53,139 bases of DNA from positions 1 to 53,139 of the forward strand of contig NZ_NBOC01000021.1 in NCBI RefSeq assembly GCF_002104455.1. The letters are read 5' to 3'. This document shows positions 1 through 9,668 of this stretch, piece by piece. This DNA comes from Colwellia chukchiensis (GTDB lineage: Bacteria; Pseudomonadota; Gammaproteobacteria; Enterobacterales; Alteromonadaceae). Both the position numbers and the translations under genes were made by a program. Numbering within the stretch: the first letter of the stretch is position 1; each line of letters begins with the position of its first letter. The notes under the pieces are model-generated. The model was not told the origin of the DNA, made no database searches, and worked only from the letters and a program-made list of their open reading frames with translations.

Positions 1-126
1 ATGGTTTAACTCCTTTCGACTATGTTGCTTATTGTCTTGAACAACTCAGTGATCAAAATGTTGATGTTGAAGCTCTGCTACCTTGGAATGTAAAGCTTAG
101 CTAGGTGCTGATCACCGGACGCTTAC
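1..126 (+). mobile_element. Right end of an IS66-family insertion sequence
   Basis: The left edge cuts into an insertion sequence. A transposase C-terminus (stop at 102-104) is followed at 112-126 by TCACCGGACGCTTAC, the inverse complement of the GTAAGCG..CCGGTGA end typical of IS66 elements, so the element should end at 126. IS66 elements usually make 8-bp target duplications, so 127-134 (GAAGCGTT) is the expected right copy; the left copy lies outside the window. The element sits 30 bp before yjeT, where hflC would normally be found upstream. Confidence 0.82.
3..104 (+). CDS. IS66 transposase, C-terminal end (partial)
   Basis: Only the last 33 codons are in the window. The frame reads ...TPFDYV...LEQL... 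and ends with EALLPWNVKLS, closely matching the C-terminal domain of IS66-family TnpC transposases, where a (D/E)ALLPWN motif just before the stop is characteristic. Catalytic residues lie outside the window, so whether the transposase is intact cannot be judged. The stop at 102-104 lies 7 bp before the terminal inverted repeat, as expected for IS66. Confidence 0.8.
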   Translation, partial: GLTPFDYVAYCLEQLSDQNVDVEALLPWNVKLS

Positions 127-156
127 GAAGCGTTGGTAAAATATTAAGGAGCAAGC

Positions 157-342
157 ATGACAACTACATTACTGACGGCCCTTGCAATAGCACTCATTAT
201 CGAAGGGCTAATGCCGGCGCTATTTCCGAATAAATGGCGTAACTATGTTTTGAAGTTGGCGAATGAGCCGATCAGTGCCATACGTTATATGGGCACACTA
301 ATATTATTAATCGGTTTAGTATTATTATGGCTGATCAATTAA
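157..342 (+). CDS. yjeT: DUF2065 (YjeT-like) small membrane protein
   Basis: A 61-residue protein with two hydrophobic segments, about residues 4-24 and 42-60, separated by a short basic loop (NKWRNYVLKLANEP). This is the length and pattern of the DUF2065/YjeT family. In many gammaproteobacteria yjeT lies between hflC and purA, and purA follows here. The start has a strong AAGGAG at 146-151. The IS66 end 30 bp upstream means any promoter shared with an hflKC operon has been separated from it. The molecular function is unknown. Confidence 0.82.
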   Translation: MTTTLLTALAIALIIEGLMPALFPNKWRNYVLKLANEPISAIRYMGTLILLIGLVLLWLIN

Positions 343-445
343 CAAGATTTTCGGCATCATGTTGTTAATACAGTGCTTATTAAAATATCGAGCACATATA
401 ACAAGATGATTTTCTGTGATTGCATTAAAAATAAACAATAATTAC

Positions 446-474
446 TTGGACTCAATATCGTAATTTGGTAGAAT
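446..474 (+). promoter_or_regulatory. Predicted sigma-70 promoter of purA
   Basis: TTGGAC (446-451), a 17-bp spacer and TAGAAT (469-474), followed by a GC-rich CCCCGC discriminator, sit about 30 bp before the purA start. GC-rich discriminators are typical of growth-rate or stringently controlled promoters. No PurR-like operator was recognised beside it. Confidence 0.7.
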
Positions 475-484
475 CCCCGCCTAA

Positions 485-1804
<1,320 letters not shown>

Positions 1805-1825
1805 CAATCCATTGTTTCTGCTTTT

Positions 1826-1856
1826 AAAAAAAACCACCTTTTAGGTGGTTTTTTTG
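1826..1856 (+). terminator. Rho-independent terminator of purA
   Basis: A 9-bp stem (1831-1839 with 1843-1851, AAACCACCT/AGGTGGTTT) with a 3-nt loop is followed by a T run and preceded by an A run. It starts about 20 bp after the purA stop. Confidence 0.9.
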
Positions 1857-2244
1857 TGGCTATTTTCGCTGGTTTTGAGTTATATCAGCGCTAGGTTTGC
1901 TTATGATGATGAAATGATTCAAAGCAAAGTTAAAATAGCAGAAAAATAATGCCTATAAGCTATCGATGTTTCAATAGCGTCTATATGTTCAGATTTCTAA
2001 TTATTCGTGTTGTTTTTATATGTAAAGTGGCTAAATTATGCTGATTATTCAGCTGATTTATGTGTAACGACGTTCGTATAAGACTATATTATGTATAGCT
2101 TGTAGCGAATTAATATATATAAAAGTGCTTGAAATCATCAAGCAGGTTGCAATAACATATAAATCAATGATAATGAACATAACCATCATGAATTGTTATC
2201 AAAATAACAAACTCACGCATTAGTCTCATAAATTAGGAATAGAC
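1857..2244. other. Non-coding stretch upstream of malic enzyme
   Basis: About 390 AT-rich bases with no supported gene on either strand. It presumably carries the malic enzyme promoter, but no convincing -35/-10 pair could be picked. A TGATTT - 15 bp - CGTATA arrangement near 2058-2084 resembles the ECF promoters found later in the window but has the wrong spacing. Confidence 0.5.
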
Positions 2245-3486
2245 ATGACAGATTTTCGCCAACAAGCACTAGATTATCACGCACACCCAACGCCTGGAAA
2301 AATCAGTGTTGAATTAACCACACCAGCAGAAACGAGTTATGATCTTTCGCTCGCCTATAGTCCTGGTGTTGCGGAGCCTGTTCGCGCCATTGCTGATAAT
2401 CCAGATGATGTTTATAAGTATACCGGTAAAGGCAATACTGTGGCGGTGATCACTAATGGCACTGCTATTTTAGGCCTAGGTAATTTAGGTCCTATGGCGG
2501 CTAAACCTGTTATGGAAGGTAAAGCACTATTATTCAAACGTTTTGCCGGCATTAACTCCTTTGATATTGAAGTGAAAAATAAAACGGTTGAAGACTTTGT
2601 AAATACCGTGGCCAATATTGCCGACAGCTTTGGCGGCATTAATCTTGAAGATATAAAAGCCCCTGAATGTTTTGCCATAGAAAAAGCCTTAATTGAACGC
2701 TGCAAGGTTCCTGTTTTTCATGATGATCAACATGGCACGGCGATTGTTACTGCCGCAGGTATGATCAATGCTTTGGAAATTCAAGGCAAAGAACTGCGTC
2801 ATGCCAATATCGTCTGTATGGGCGCTGGCGCGGCGGCTATTGCTTGTATGGAGCTATTGATCAAATGTGGTGCACAACGTGAAAAAATCTACATGCTAGA
2901 TACTAAAGGTGTCATTCATACCCGCCGCGATGATCTGAATGAATACAAAAAGTTATTTGCCAATAACACCGACAAACGCACCTTAGAAGAAGCCATAGAC
3001 GGTGCTGACGTTTTTGTTGGTGTATCAGGGCCAAACGTCTTATCGGCTGAGCATGTTAAGCTGATGGCAGCCAAACCAGTGATTTTTGCTTGTTCAAACC
3101 CTGATCCAGAAATACGCCCTGAGATCGCCCTAGCAGCGCGTGATGATTTAATTATTGCTACTGGTCGCTCTGATTATCCAAACCAAGTGAATAACGTATT
3201 GTGTTTTCCGTTTATTTTCCGTGGCGCCTTAGACGTGCGAGCGCGTACCATAAATGATGAAATGAAAATTGCCGCTGTCCATGCTATTCGCAGTATAGCG
3301 AAAGAGAGTGTGCCCGAAGAAGTGCTAAAAGCCAGTGGTAGTAAAAGTTTGAGCTTTGGCAAAGACTACATCATTCCTAAACCAATGGACTCACGTTTAC
3401 GCTCGGTTGTGGCTAAGGCTGTTGCACAAGCAGCGGTAGATTCAGGCGTTGCGGCTTTGGCGATGCCAGAAGACTATAACGGTTAG
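2245..3486 (+). CDS. NAD(P)-dependent malic enzyme, short form
   Basis: Malic enzyme oxidatively decarboxylates malate to pyruvate, giving NAD(P)H. The 413-residue protein has the malic N-terminal domain (YSPGVAEPVR, KGNTVAVITNGTAILGLGN) and the NAD-binding domain (DDQHGTAIV, then VCMGAGAAAIA as the dinucleotide-binding loop, and FACSNPDPEI). It matches the malic half of E. coli MaeB but ends at about 413 residues, so the phosphotransacetylase-like regulatory half of long MaeB proteins is absent. Such short forms are common. The cofactor cannot be decided by eye. TTAGGA lies just upstream of ATG 2245. The gene appears monocistronic. Confidence 0.93.
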   Translation: MTDFRQQALDYHAHPTPGKISVELTTPAETSYDLSLAYSPGVAEPVRAIADNPDDVYKYTGKGNTVAVITNGTAILGLGNLGPMAAKPVMEGKALLFKRFAGINSFDIEVKNKTVEDFVNTVANIADSFGGINLEDIKAPECFAIEKALIERCKVPVFHDDQHGTAIVTAAGMINALEIQGKELRHANIVCMGAGAAAIACMELLIKCGAQREKIYMLDTKGVIHTRRDDLNEYKKLFANNTDKRTLEEAIDGADVFVGVSGPNVLSAEHVKLMAAKPVIFACSNPDPEIRPEIALAARDDLIIATGRSDYPNQVNNVLCFPFIFRGALDVRARTINDEMKIAAVHAIRSIAKESVPEEVLKASGSKSLSFGKDYIIPKPMDSRLRSVVAKAVAQAAVDSGVAALAMPEDYNG

Positions 3487-3557
3487 GGGATAGCGAGACG
3501 TTATAAGTTACAGCGGCTAGTTAAAAATTAGCGCTCAGCGGTAAAAGTTTGACGATA

Positions 3558-3587
3558 AAAAAGGCGCTTAATAGCGCCTTTTTGCTT
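3558..3587 (+). terminator. Terminator between malic enzyme and metJ
   Basis: A 10-bp stem AAAAAGGCGC (3558-3567) pairs with GCGCCTTTTT (3574-3583) around TTAATA. The A run on one side and T run on the other could serve both the plus-strand malic enzyme gene and the convergent minus-strand metJ. Confidence 0.85.
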
Positions 3588-3602
3588 CATAAAAATTAAA
3601 AG

Positions 3603-3935
3603 TTAATCTTCAATTTCAGCTTCGTATTCACTAAAGTCGGTAATACCTTGTGCAGCTAAGGCTTTACGAACACTTGCTGGAAGTTTTTGTGTGTTGTCTT
3701 TCGCTAAATCACCATCGTCTGGCAAAGGTTGACCAGTAAAAGCATGCAAAAATGCTTCACATAATAGTTCGCTGTTAGTCGCATGACGTAGGTTATTAAC
3801 CTGACGACGCGTTCTTTCATCGGTTAGCACTTTCAGCACACGTAAGGGGATAGACACGGTGATCTTTTTTACTTGTTCACTTTTCTTCCCGTGTTCGGCG
3901 TAAGGGTTAATATACTCGCCATTCCACTCTGCCAT
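3603..3935 (-). CDS. metJ: Methionine repressor MetJ
   Basis: MetJ is the ribbon-helix-helix repressor of the methionine regulon, with S-adenosylmethionine as corepressor. The 110-residue protein is close to E. coli MetJ (105 residues): [21 protein letters not shown] is followed by the DNA-binding strand [15 protein letters not shown] and a block with [20 protein letters not shown]. The chosen start, ATG at 3935, gives the canonical MAEW N-terminus and has GAGGA about 7 nt upstream. The open frame extends 35 codons further but that stretch shows no MetJ similarity and overlaps the operator region. The C-terminus diverges, as is usual. It is divergent from metBL and shares the operators with it. 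Confidence 0.97.
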   Translation of the reverse strand: MAEWNGEYINPYAEHGKKSEQVKKITVSIPLRVLKVLTDERTRRQVNNLRHATNSELLCEAFLHAFTGQPLPDDGDLAKDNTQKLPASVRKALAAQGITDFSEYEAEIED

Positions 3936-4052
3936 GAATATTCCTCTATGCTCTATAAGTTGTGATAAATCATTAAATTTGCCATTGGCAATAGATTTAT
4001 ACGTACTGGTAGATTTTACTGGTTGTGGGGCGCGAGTCAATAACGAAAGTGT

Positions 4053-4131
4053 AGAAGTTTAGATGTCTAAAGTTCTTGACCACAACTAATAAAGCGTTTA
4101 GATTGATAGACGTCCAAACATCTAAATTGAA
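4053..4131. promoter_or_regulatory. Two clusters of MetJ operators (Met boxes)
   Basis: MetJ binds tandem 8-bp boxes related to AGACGTCT. Cluster 1 (4053-4076) reads AGAAGTTT-AGATGTCT-AAAGTTCT. Cluster 2 (4092-4131) reads AAGCGTTT-AGATTGAT-AGACGTCC-AAACATCT-AAATTGAA. The best boxes are 4061-4068 and 4108-4123. The two arrays are about 15 bp apart and lie between the metJ and metB starts, suggesting repression of both genes including autoregulation. Confidence 0.88.
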
Positions 4132-4153
4132 ACGTGTTTATATTGGAGCACAT

Positions 4154-5314
4154 ATGAGCGAGAAAAAAGCGGCCACTATCGCTGTGCGAGCGGGCATTAA
4201 TAGCGACCAACATCATGGCGCGGTTATTCCCGCCATTCATCTTTCAAGTACCTATGGGTTAAAAGGTTTCAACGAAAAAGGCGCATTTGATTATTCTCGC
4301 ACCGGTAACCCAACGCGAGCGACATTTGCGCAAGCCATTGCTGATTTAGAGCAGGGCGCTGTTGGTGTTGTTACCAGTACTGGCATGGCAGCCGTGCATT
4401 TGCTTTGTCAGTTGTTAGACACGACTGACACTATAGTGATCCCACATGATTGTTATGGCGGCAGCTTTCGACTATTTACGCATTTGGCAAAGCGTGGTCT
4501 TTTTAAATTAGTGGTAGTTGATCAAAATGACCCACAGGCTTTGACGCAAGCATTGGCTACTCAGCCTAAAATTGTCTTAATCGAGTCGCCTAGTAACCCA
4601 CTATTGCGTTTGGTTGATATTGCTAACGTAACTGCTCAAGCCCATGCGGTTGGCGCTTTGGTTGCCGTAGATAACACCTTTCTATCGCCAGTGTTACAGC
4701 AACCGTTACGACTTGGTGCTGATATTGTTTTTCACTCAACCACCAAATATATCAATGGCCATAGCGATATGGTCGGCGGCGTGTTAGTGACTAAAACGCA
4801 AGCCTTAGGTGAGCAACTTGCTTGGTGGGCAAATTGCATCGGCATTACCGGTTCAGCTTTTGACAGCTACTTAGCCTTGCGTGGTTTAAAAACCTTGCCA
4901 CTGCGCATGCAACAACATCAAGTTAACGCCAATGCGGTGGCCGAATTTCTGGCCAATCACCCCGCGGTTGAGCAGGTGTATTTTCCAGGCTTAAGTGATC
5001 ATCCGCAACATCAACTGGCCAAACAGCAACAATATGACTTTGGCGCCATGATGAGCTTCAAACTCAAAGGTGGCGAGGCGGCAGTGAAAGTTTTATTTGA
5101 AAAGTTGCAATTGTTTACACTGGCGCAATCTCTGGGCGGCGTAGAAAGTTTGATCAGTCATCCCGCGACTATGACCCATGCCGGTATGGAAGTAGAGGCA
5201 CAACTTGTTGCTGGCATAACGGCATCCTTAGTGCGACTTTCGGTGGGTATTGAAGATGTTAATGATTTAATCGCCGATCTAAGCCAAGCCTTAGCCGCCA
5301 GTCAGGCTATATAG
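4154..5314 (+). CDS. metB: Cystathionine gamma-synthase
   Basis: MetB makes cystathionine from an activated homoserine and cysteine, using pyridoxal phosphate. The 386-residue protein is very like E. coli MetB: TIAVRAGIN near the start, DYSRTGNPTR, the PLP-lysine region HSTTKYINGHSD, and SLGGVESLISHPATMTHAGM near the end. ATG 4154 is chosen because it is preceded by GGAG (4144-4147) and gives the E. coli length; the frame opens further upstream, but that extension runs through the Met boxes. The pair metB-metL with divergent metJ is the classic enterobacterial arrangement. Confidence 0.96.
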   Translation: MSEKKAATIAVRAGINSDQHHGAVIPAIHLSSTYGLKGFNEKGAFDYSRTGNPTRATFAQAIADLEQGAVGVVTSTGMAAVHLLCQLLDTTDTIVIPHDCYGGSFRLFTHLAKRGLFKLVVVDQNDPQALTQALATQPKIVLIESPSNPLLRLVDIANVTAQAHAVGALVAVDNTFLSPVLQQPLRLGADIVFHSTTKYINGHSDMVGGVLVTKTQALGEQLAWWANCIGITGSAFDSYLALRGLKTLPLRMQQHQVNANAVAEFLANHPAVEQVYFPGLSDHPQHQLAKQQQYDFGAMMSFKLKGGEAAVKVLFEKLQLFTLAQSLGGVESLISHPATMTHAGMEVEAQLVAGITASLVRLSVGIEDVNDLIADLSQALAASQAI

Positions 5315-5410
5315 AGCTGCTCTAGCAGGCAATACAACAGGCGTTAATAGCCACTTAGTTTTGCCTACAACAAAAACTTGTAATGACATAAACGACACAG
5401 CGACAGCAAA

Positions 5411-7912
5411 ATGAATGATGAAAATAGTGCCGTGCTCCGCCACGCAGCAAAAAACCACTTGGCAAAATTGGCCGGTAATATCCATAAATTTGGTGGCAGT
5501 AGTTTAGCGACAGCGACTTGCATAGAACGTGTGATGAATATTATTCGAGAGCATTGTCAGCTCAACGATATTATTGTTGTTTCCGCTAATGGCACAACCA
5601 CCAATGCTTTATTTCACCTGCACCAACTTAGCCTAAGCTATGCGGTTCAGCAATCTGAAAGTCTTGTAACCGGTGTCGAGAGTGAGCCAAGCAAAACATT
5701 GCGCGAGCAATTTAACCAAGCACTTCGCGCGCTCGCTGGTGAGCAAAAAAGTTTAATCGAGGCATTACTTAATGCCAGTACCGCCGCTAGATTAAGTGAG
5801 CAATTAGCGAGCGATGTGCAAGTTATTAGCCAGCAATTACTCGCTAACCCAGACCGTTTTAAAAACGATTTATTAGCCTATGGCGAAGTTTGGTCGGCGC
5901 GACTGTTATCGGCATTGCTCAATGAAAGTGTTTGTCCTAGCTATATGTTAGATGCCAGAGAGTTCTTATTGTTGGCGGATGAAAAAGCAAGCGTTATAGA
6001 TTATGCCGAGAGTGGCCGCGCATTTGCTGCCTTACAAAAGCGAAATAGCCTGTTAATTGTCACCGGCTATATTGCTCGCAATAAAGACAACCAAAGCTGT
6101 ACATTAGGGCGTAACGGTAGTGATTATTCTGCGACCATCATGGCGGCATTAAGCAAAGCACGGCATGTTACCTTGTGGACAGATGTGGATGGTATTTACA
6201 GTGCCGATCCCAGAAAGGTGCCACAAGCGCGCAAATTACATCGCCTGCCAAATGCGGTTGCAAGAGAGTTAGGACGCTTAGGTAATCCGGTACTGCACGC
6301 TAAAACCCTGCAGCCGTTAACACAGCATAATAGCCACCTGCATGTTGCTAGTAGTTTTGCCGCCGATATCAGCGGTAGCGAAATAGGTCATTTTGGTCAC
6401 ATTGCTAAGCAAGAACTCGCGGTAACCGAGTTGAACGACTTAATTTTAGCCTGCTCAAACAGTTTTTATGGTGACTCAGGGCAACGAGCGGTGCAGGAGT
6501 TTGCCCCCATTTGCTACAATCTAGAGCAAGGCTATTTGTTGATCCCACAGCGGCAACAAAAAGCCTTAAGCCAATGGTTAGCCAGTTATGGTAATCAGGT
6601 TTCCTTCCAGCCGGTGGCTATGATTGCCGTGGTAGGTCATAGCGTTGCCACGCAAGGCGATATGCGGGCCCGTTTTAAAAAGGCTTTACGTCAACAAAAG
6701 GTGCTACATTTTCAGCCGGCCAGTAACAAACATAGTTATATCGCAATATTGGCTGAGCCATGCACCACTGAGCTGCTCAATACGGTGCATACGCGAATGA
6801 CCAAAGACGCAAAAAATATTGCCTTGGTGGTGGCGGGTGTCGGTAATATCGGTCAACGTTTTTTAACTATGTTACCTAAGCAACTTGCACGAGTGACGGG
6901 CTTAGATAACGTACACTTAGTGGCATTAGCTGGTCGCACTAAAGCCTTGATCAACACAGACGGCATTGATCTGAGTAATGCTTATCAAGATTATCAGCAA
7001 CAGGCACAAGTTTGTGATAGTACACACTTACTTCGTTGGTTATCTAAGCATCCTTATGATGAGTTAATCGTTGTTGATATCACTGCCAGTGAGGCATTTA
7101 GCAACTTGTACCATGACTTTTTTGCCCATGGTATTCATGTGATCAGTGCCAATAAGTGGGCCGCGTCTTCGAGCACTGACAATTATCAACAATTATTGGC
7201 AACGGCAGAAAAAAATACCAGCCTTTGGTTGGGTAATGCCACGGTTGGTGCGGGTTTACCTATTAATCGCACCATAAAAGAATTGCTAGATAGTGGTGAT
7301 GAAATTACCGAAATATCTGGTATATTTTCCGGCACACTGTCTTGGTTGTTTCAGTATTATGATGGTGAAAGCCCATTTTCTCAGCTGTTAGCACAAGCCT
7401 TGGCTGAGGGCATCACTGAGCCCGATCCGCGAGAGGATTTATCTGGACGTGATGTTCAACGAAAGTTGTTAATATTAGCGCGTGCGGCTGGCGTATCCTT
7501 ATCTTTGCAAGATATTGAATGTCAAAATTTAGTGCCAGAGTCGTTATGCGATATTCCCTTGGCTGAATTTTTACAACGTAGCACAGAGCTTGATGAGCTA
7601 TTTTTACAACACCTGCAACGGGCCAAAGCTAAAGGCTGTGCTATCCGTTATGTCGCGCGCTTTATTAATAAAAACGATAAAATCGTCGCTAAAGTTAGCT
7701 TAGAGCAGTTAAGTGAGCAGCACGCGTTTACACAATTAACACCGTGCGATAATGTTTTTCAAATTAACAGCCAGTGGTATCAAGATAATGCCCTGATCAT
7801 TCGTGGCCCTGGCGCGGGCAGGGACGTTACCGCGGGCGGCATTCATGCCGACTTAGTCGCTATGTGCCAGCAGCTTAACCATCGTCAACCCCAAGTGAAA
7901 CTGCCAGCATAA
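5411..7912 (+). CDS. metL: Bifunctional aspartokinase II / homoserine dehydrogenase II
   Basis: This fused enzyme phosphorylates aspartate (N-terminal half) and reduces aspartate semialdehyde to homoserine (C-terminal half), feeding methionine synthesis. The 833 residues are slightly more than E. coli MetL (about 810). The kinase half shows KFGGSSLA near residue 27, GEVWSARL, GRNGSDYSAT and DVDGIYSADPRKV. The dehydrogenase half begins near residue 475 with VVAGVGNIGQRF and has SANKWA, NATVGAGLPI, SGIFSGTLSWL and DDLxGRDVxRK-type motifs. The MetL rather than ThrA assignment rests on linkage to metB and the Met boxes and on residue-level likeness. The gap to metB is 96 bp with no clear Shine-Dalgarno. 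Confidence 0.96.
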   Translation: MNDENSAVLRHAAKNHLAKLAGNIHKFGGSSLATATCIERVMNIIREHCQLNDIIVVSANGTTTNALFHLHQLSLSYAVQQSESLVTGVESEPSKTLREQFNQALRALAGEQKSLIEALLNASTAARLSEQLASDVQVISQQLLANPDRFKNDLLAYGEVWSARLLSALLNESVCPSYMLDAREFLLLADEKASVIDYAESGRAFAALQKRNSLLIVTGYIARNKDNQSCTLGRNGSDYSATIMAALSKARHVTLWTDVDGIYSADPRKVPQARKLHRLPNAVARELGRLGNPVLHAKTLQPLTQHNSHLHVASSFAADISGSEIGHFGHIAKQELAVTELNDLILACSNSFYGDSGQRAVQEFAPICYNLEQGYLLIPQRQQKALSQWLASYGNQVSFQPVAMIAVVGHSVATQGDMRARFKKALRQQKVLHFQPASNKHSYIAILAEPCTTELLNTVHTRMTKDAKNIALVVAGVGNIGQRFLTMLPKQLARVTGLDNVHLVALAGRTKALINTDGIDLSNAYQDYQQQAQVCDSTHLLRWLSKHPYDELIVVDITASEAFSNLYHDFFAHGIHVISANKWAASSSTDNYQQLLATAEKNTSLWLGNATVGAGLPINRTIKELLDSGDEITEISGIFSGTLSWLFQYYDGESPFSQLLAQALAEGITEPDPREDLSGRDVQRKLLILARAAGVSLSLQDIECQNLVPESLCDIPLAEFLQRSTELDELFLQHLQRAKAKGCAIRYVARFINKNDKIVAKVSLEQLSEQHAFTQLTPCDNVFQINSQWYQDNALIIRGPGAGRDVTAGGIHADLVAMCQQLNHRQPQVKLPA

Positions 7913-7925
7913 GTGCTGGCAGTAC
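7901..7925 (+). terminator. Hairpin spanning the metL stop codon
   Basis: CTGCCAGCA (7901-7909) pairs perfectly with TGCTGGCAG (7914-7922). The 4-nt loop TAAG contains the metL TAA stop. The downstream T tract is weak (TACTTGTT), so this may be a weak terminator or an mRNA-stabilising hairpin. Confidence 0.5.
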
Positions 7926-7961
7926 TTGTTAACGCTATTAACGTCTGCCCTTGGCGTGTTG

Positions 7962-8627
7962 TTATAAGTCGATGTTAGTACTGTAGCTGATAACGACATT
8001 TAACTCGCCATCTGCACCGTCAAGGTCAGTGTCAAATAGGCCAAAGCTAAATCCTCCCTTAGATAAGCTGACTCCGTAATCTCGATAATCGCCACCGGCG
8101 TCAAAGTCATAATAACCAAGGTGAAATGCCAGTGTCAGCTCCGGGGCAATGTCAAAGGCCGCATCTGCTGACAGGTAGCTGTCATCACCAAAACTGCCAT
8201 CAGCGTCAGAACTCACTAAGGTATGATAGCTAATGCTATACGCATCATAAGACAGTGACAGGTTTAGCTCACTAAAATCTGACTCGGCATCGCTATCATA
8301 CGCGTAATAGATGTAACCCAGATTATAACCAAGACCATTATCCAAGCTATTGCTGTAACTGGCATAAACATCTAGCTCGTAACTCATGTTCTGTGCCCAG
8401 TCGGCATTTGACGCCCAAGTACCAACGGCAAAGCCTGAACTGTGCTGATAATCAATGCCGCCTGATATGGCAGCGGCATTGTTTGTTTGCGTAACTCCGC
8501 GCCATAAGTAATTATTGCTCACGGTGGCATTAGCCGATAAGCCCGCTATGGCATGCGCTGAGCTTGTGGTCAAACTTGCGGTGATAAGTAACATTGAAAT
8601 AGATAATGAGATCTTAGTTTGCTGCAT
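7962..8627 (-). CDS. TorF-family putative outer-membrane porin
   Basis: A 221-residue exported beta-rich protein. Residues 1-26 form a signal peptide ending in SSAHA. The mature part starts with the family hallmark (SANATVSNNYLWRGVTQT), continues with alternating aromatic/Gly/Asp strands (YELDVYASY, YNLGYIYY, LSADAAFDI, LAFHLGYYDFDAGG) and ends in a strand with VVISYSTNIDL. This matches the TIGR02001/TorF family of small putative porins. The start ATG 8627 is preceded by TGGAG. The upstream region has a sigma-54 promoter and an NtrC-like site, suggesting a role in nitrogen limitation. The transported substrate is unknown. Confidence 0.82.
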   Translation of the reverse strand: MQQTKISLSISMLLITASLTTSSAHAIAGLSANATVSNNYLWRGVTQTNNAAAISGGIDYQHSSGFAVGTWASNADWAQNMSYELDVYASYSNSLDNGLGYNLGYIYYAYDSDAESDFSELNLSLSYDAYSISYHTLVSSDADGSFGDDSYLSADAAFDIAPELTLAFHLGYYDFDAGGDYRDYGVSLSKGGFSFGLFDTDLDGADGELNVVISYSTNIDL

Positions 8628-8663
8628 AGTAACTCCAGTCAGTTTTTAAAATTATCTTGGCTA

Positions 8664-8680
8664 TTGCAAAGACAATGCCT
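8664..8680 (-). promoter_or_regulatory. Predicted sigma-54 promoter of the torF-like gene
   Basis: On the minus strand the sequence reads AGGCATTGTCTTTGCAA. It has the invariant GG and GC spaced by 10 nt, and TTGCA at -12, against the consensus TGGCAC-N5-TTGCA. It lies about 37 bp upstream of ATG 8627. Confidence 0.68.
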
Positions 8681-8766
8681 GAGTGAAGTGTTTTTATTTT
8701 AACTAACAAAATCATGAGTTTATGGAGTTTTGTGTTGGCTGGCGCTTAGTACAAAAACCATGAATT

Positions 8767-8783
8767 TGCGCGGATTTGGTGCA
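8767..8783 (-). promoter_or_regulatory. NtrC-like enhancer site
   Basis: On the minus strand it reads TGCACCAAATCCGCGCA. This matches the NtrC dyad TGCACC-N5-GGTGCA at 10 of 12 positions by eye. It lies roughly 115-125 bp upstream of the expected start of the sigma-54 transcript, a usual distance for NtrC enhancers. Confidence 0.55.
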
Positions 8784-8954
8784 AAATAATATCTTAATGT
8801 ACAAGATTAGTGCGCAGTACTCGCGGTTAAAAACTAAAGCAAGATGCTGAGTGTGGGCATAATTAGCGGTTTGGAGCGATATTTGTGCATGATCTCAGTC
8901 GCAAAATTGCCGTAATTAAGGTAAAGTAGCGCAGATTTTATCAAGGGGTTCACT

Positions 8955-9626
8955 ATGTCTGATTTTTTAATTGCGCCATCAATTTTATCCGCAGACTTTG
9001 CTCGTTTGGGTGAAGACGTCGCTAAGGTCATCAGCGCTGGTGCTGATGTGGTTCATTTTGATGTTATGGACAATCACTTTGTACCTAACCTAACGTTTGG
9101 TCCTATGATTTGCCAATCGTTGCGCGATTATGGCATTAGCGCACCTATTGATGTGCATTTGATGGTAAAACCCGTTGACCGTCTTATTCCAGACTTTGCC
9201 AAAGCCGGCGCTGATATTATTACCTTTCATCCAGAAGCCAGCGATCATATCGATAGAAGCTTGCAATTGATTAAAGATCACGGCTGTAAGGCCGGCTTAG
9301 TTTTAAACCCAGCAACACCACTGCAGGTTTTAGACTTTGTCATGGATAAACTTGACGTTATTTTATTAATGTCGGTTAACCCAGGCTTTGGTGGTCAATC
9401 GTTTATTCCAAGCACTTTAGACAAGCTGCGCCTAGTGCGTGAAAAAATTGATGCCAGTGGTTTTGATATCCGCTTGCAAGTTGATGGTGGCGTAAAAGCG
9501 GATAATATTGCCGAAATTGCCCAAGCAGGTGCCGATATGTTTGTCGCCGGTTCAGCAATTTTTTCAAAGCCAGACTATAAAGTAGCCATCGATGACATGC
9601 GCGCAGAATTGGCAACAGTAAAATAA
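8955..9626 (+). CDS. rpe: Ribulose-phosphate 3-epimerase
   Basis: Rpe interconverts ribulose-5-phosphate and xylulose-5-phosphate in the pentose phosphate pathway. The 223-residue TIM-barrel protein shows [33 protein letters not shown] (metal and substrate residues), [19 protein letters not shown] and QVDGGVKxDN, all in family order. AAGGGG lies just before ATG 8955. In E. coli, gph lies between rpe and trpS; here trpS follows after 42 bp with no gph. Confidence 0.97.
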   Translation: MSDFLIAPSILSADFARLGEDVAKVISAGADVVHFDVMDNHFVPNLTFGPMICQSLRDYGISAPIDVHLMVKPVDRLIPDFAKAGADIITFHPEASDHIDRSLQLIKDHGCKAGLVLNPATPLQVLDFVMDKLDVILLMSVNPGFGGQSFIPSTLDKLRLVREKIDASGFDIRLQVDGGVKADNIAEIAQAGADMFVAGSAIFSKPDYKVAIDDMRAELATVK

Positions 9627-9668
9627 TTAATTAAATTGAAATAATAAAGAAAAGTTGAAGGACAACAC

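Noticed and set aside
2058-2084. TGATTT-N15-CGTATA before malic enzyme as another ECF promoter
   Set aside because: The spacer is 15 instead of 16 bp, the -35 is weaker and it lies about 160 bp from the start codon.
2412-2705. 97-codon antisense frame inside the malic enzyme gene
   Set aside because: It mirrors a well-supported enzyme gene, has no ribosome-binding site and resembles nothing known.
3936-4040. 35-codon N-terminal extension of MetJ
   Set aside because: The MAEW start with its own Shine-Dalgarno matches E. coli; the extension shows no MetJ similarity and runs towards the operator region.
4076-4153. Upstream start for MetB
   Set aside because: The extension is encoded by the Met-box array, and ATG 4154 has a ribosome-binding site and gives the E. 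coli length.
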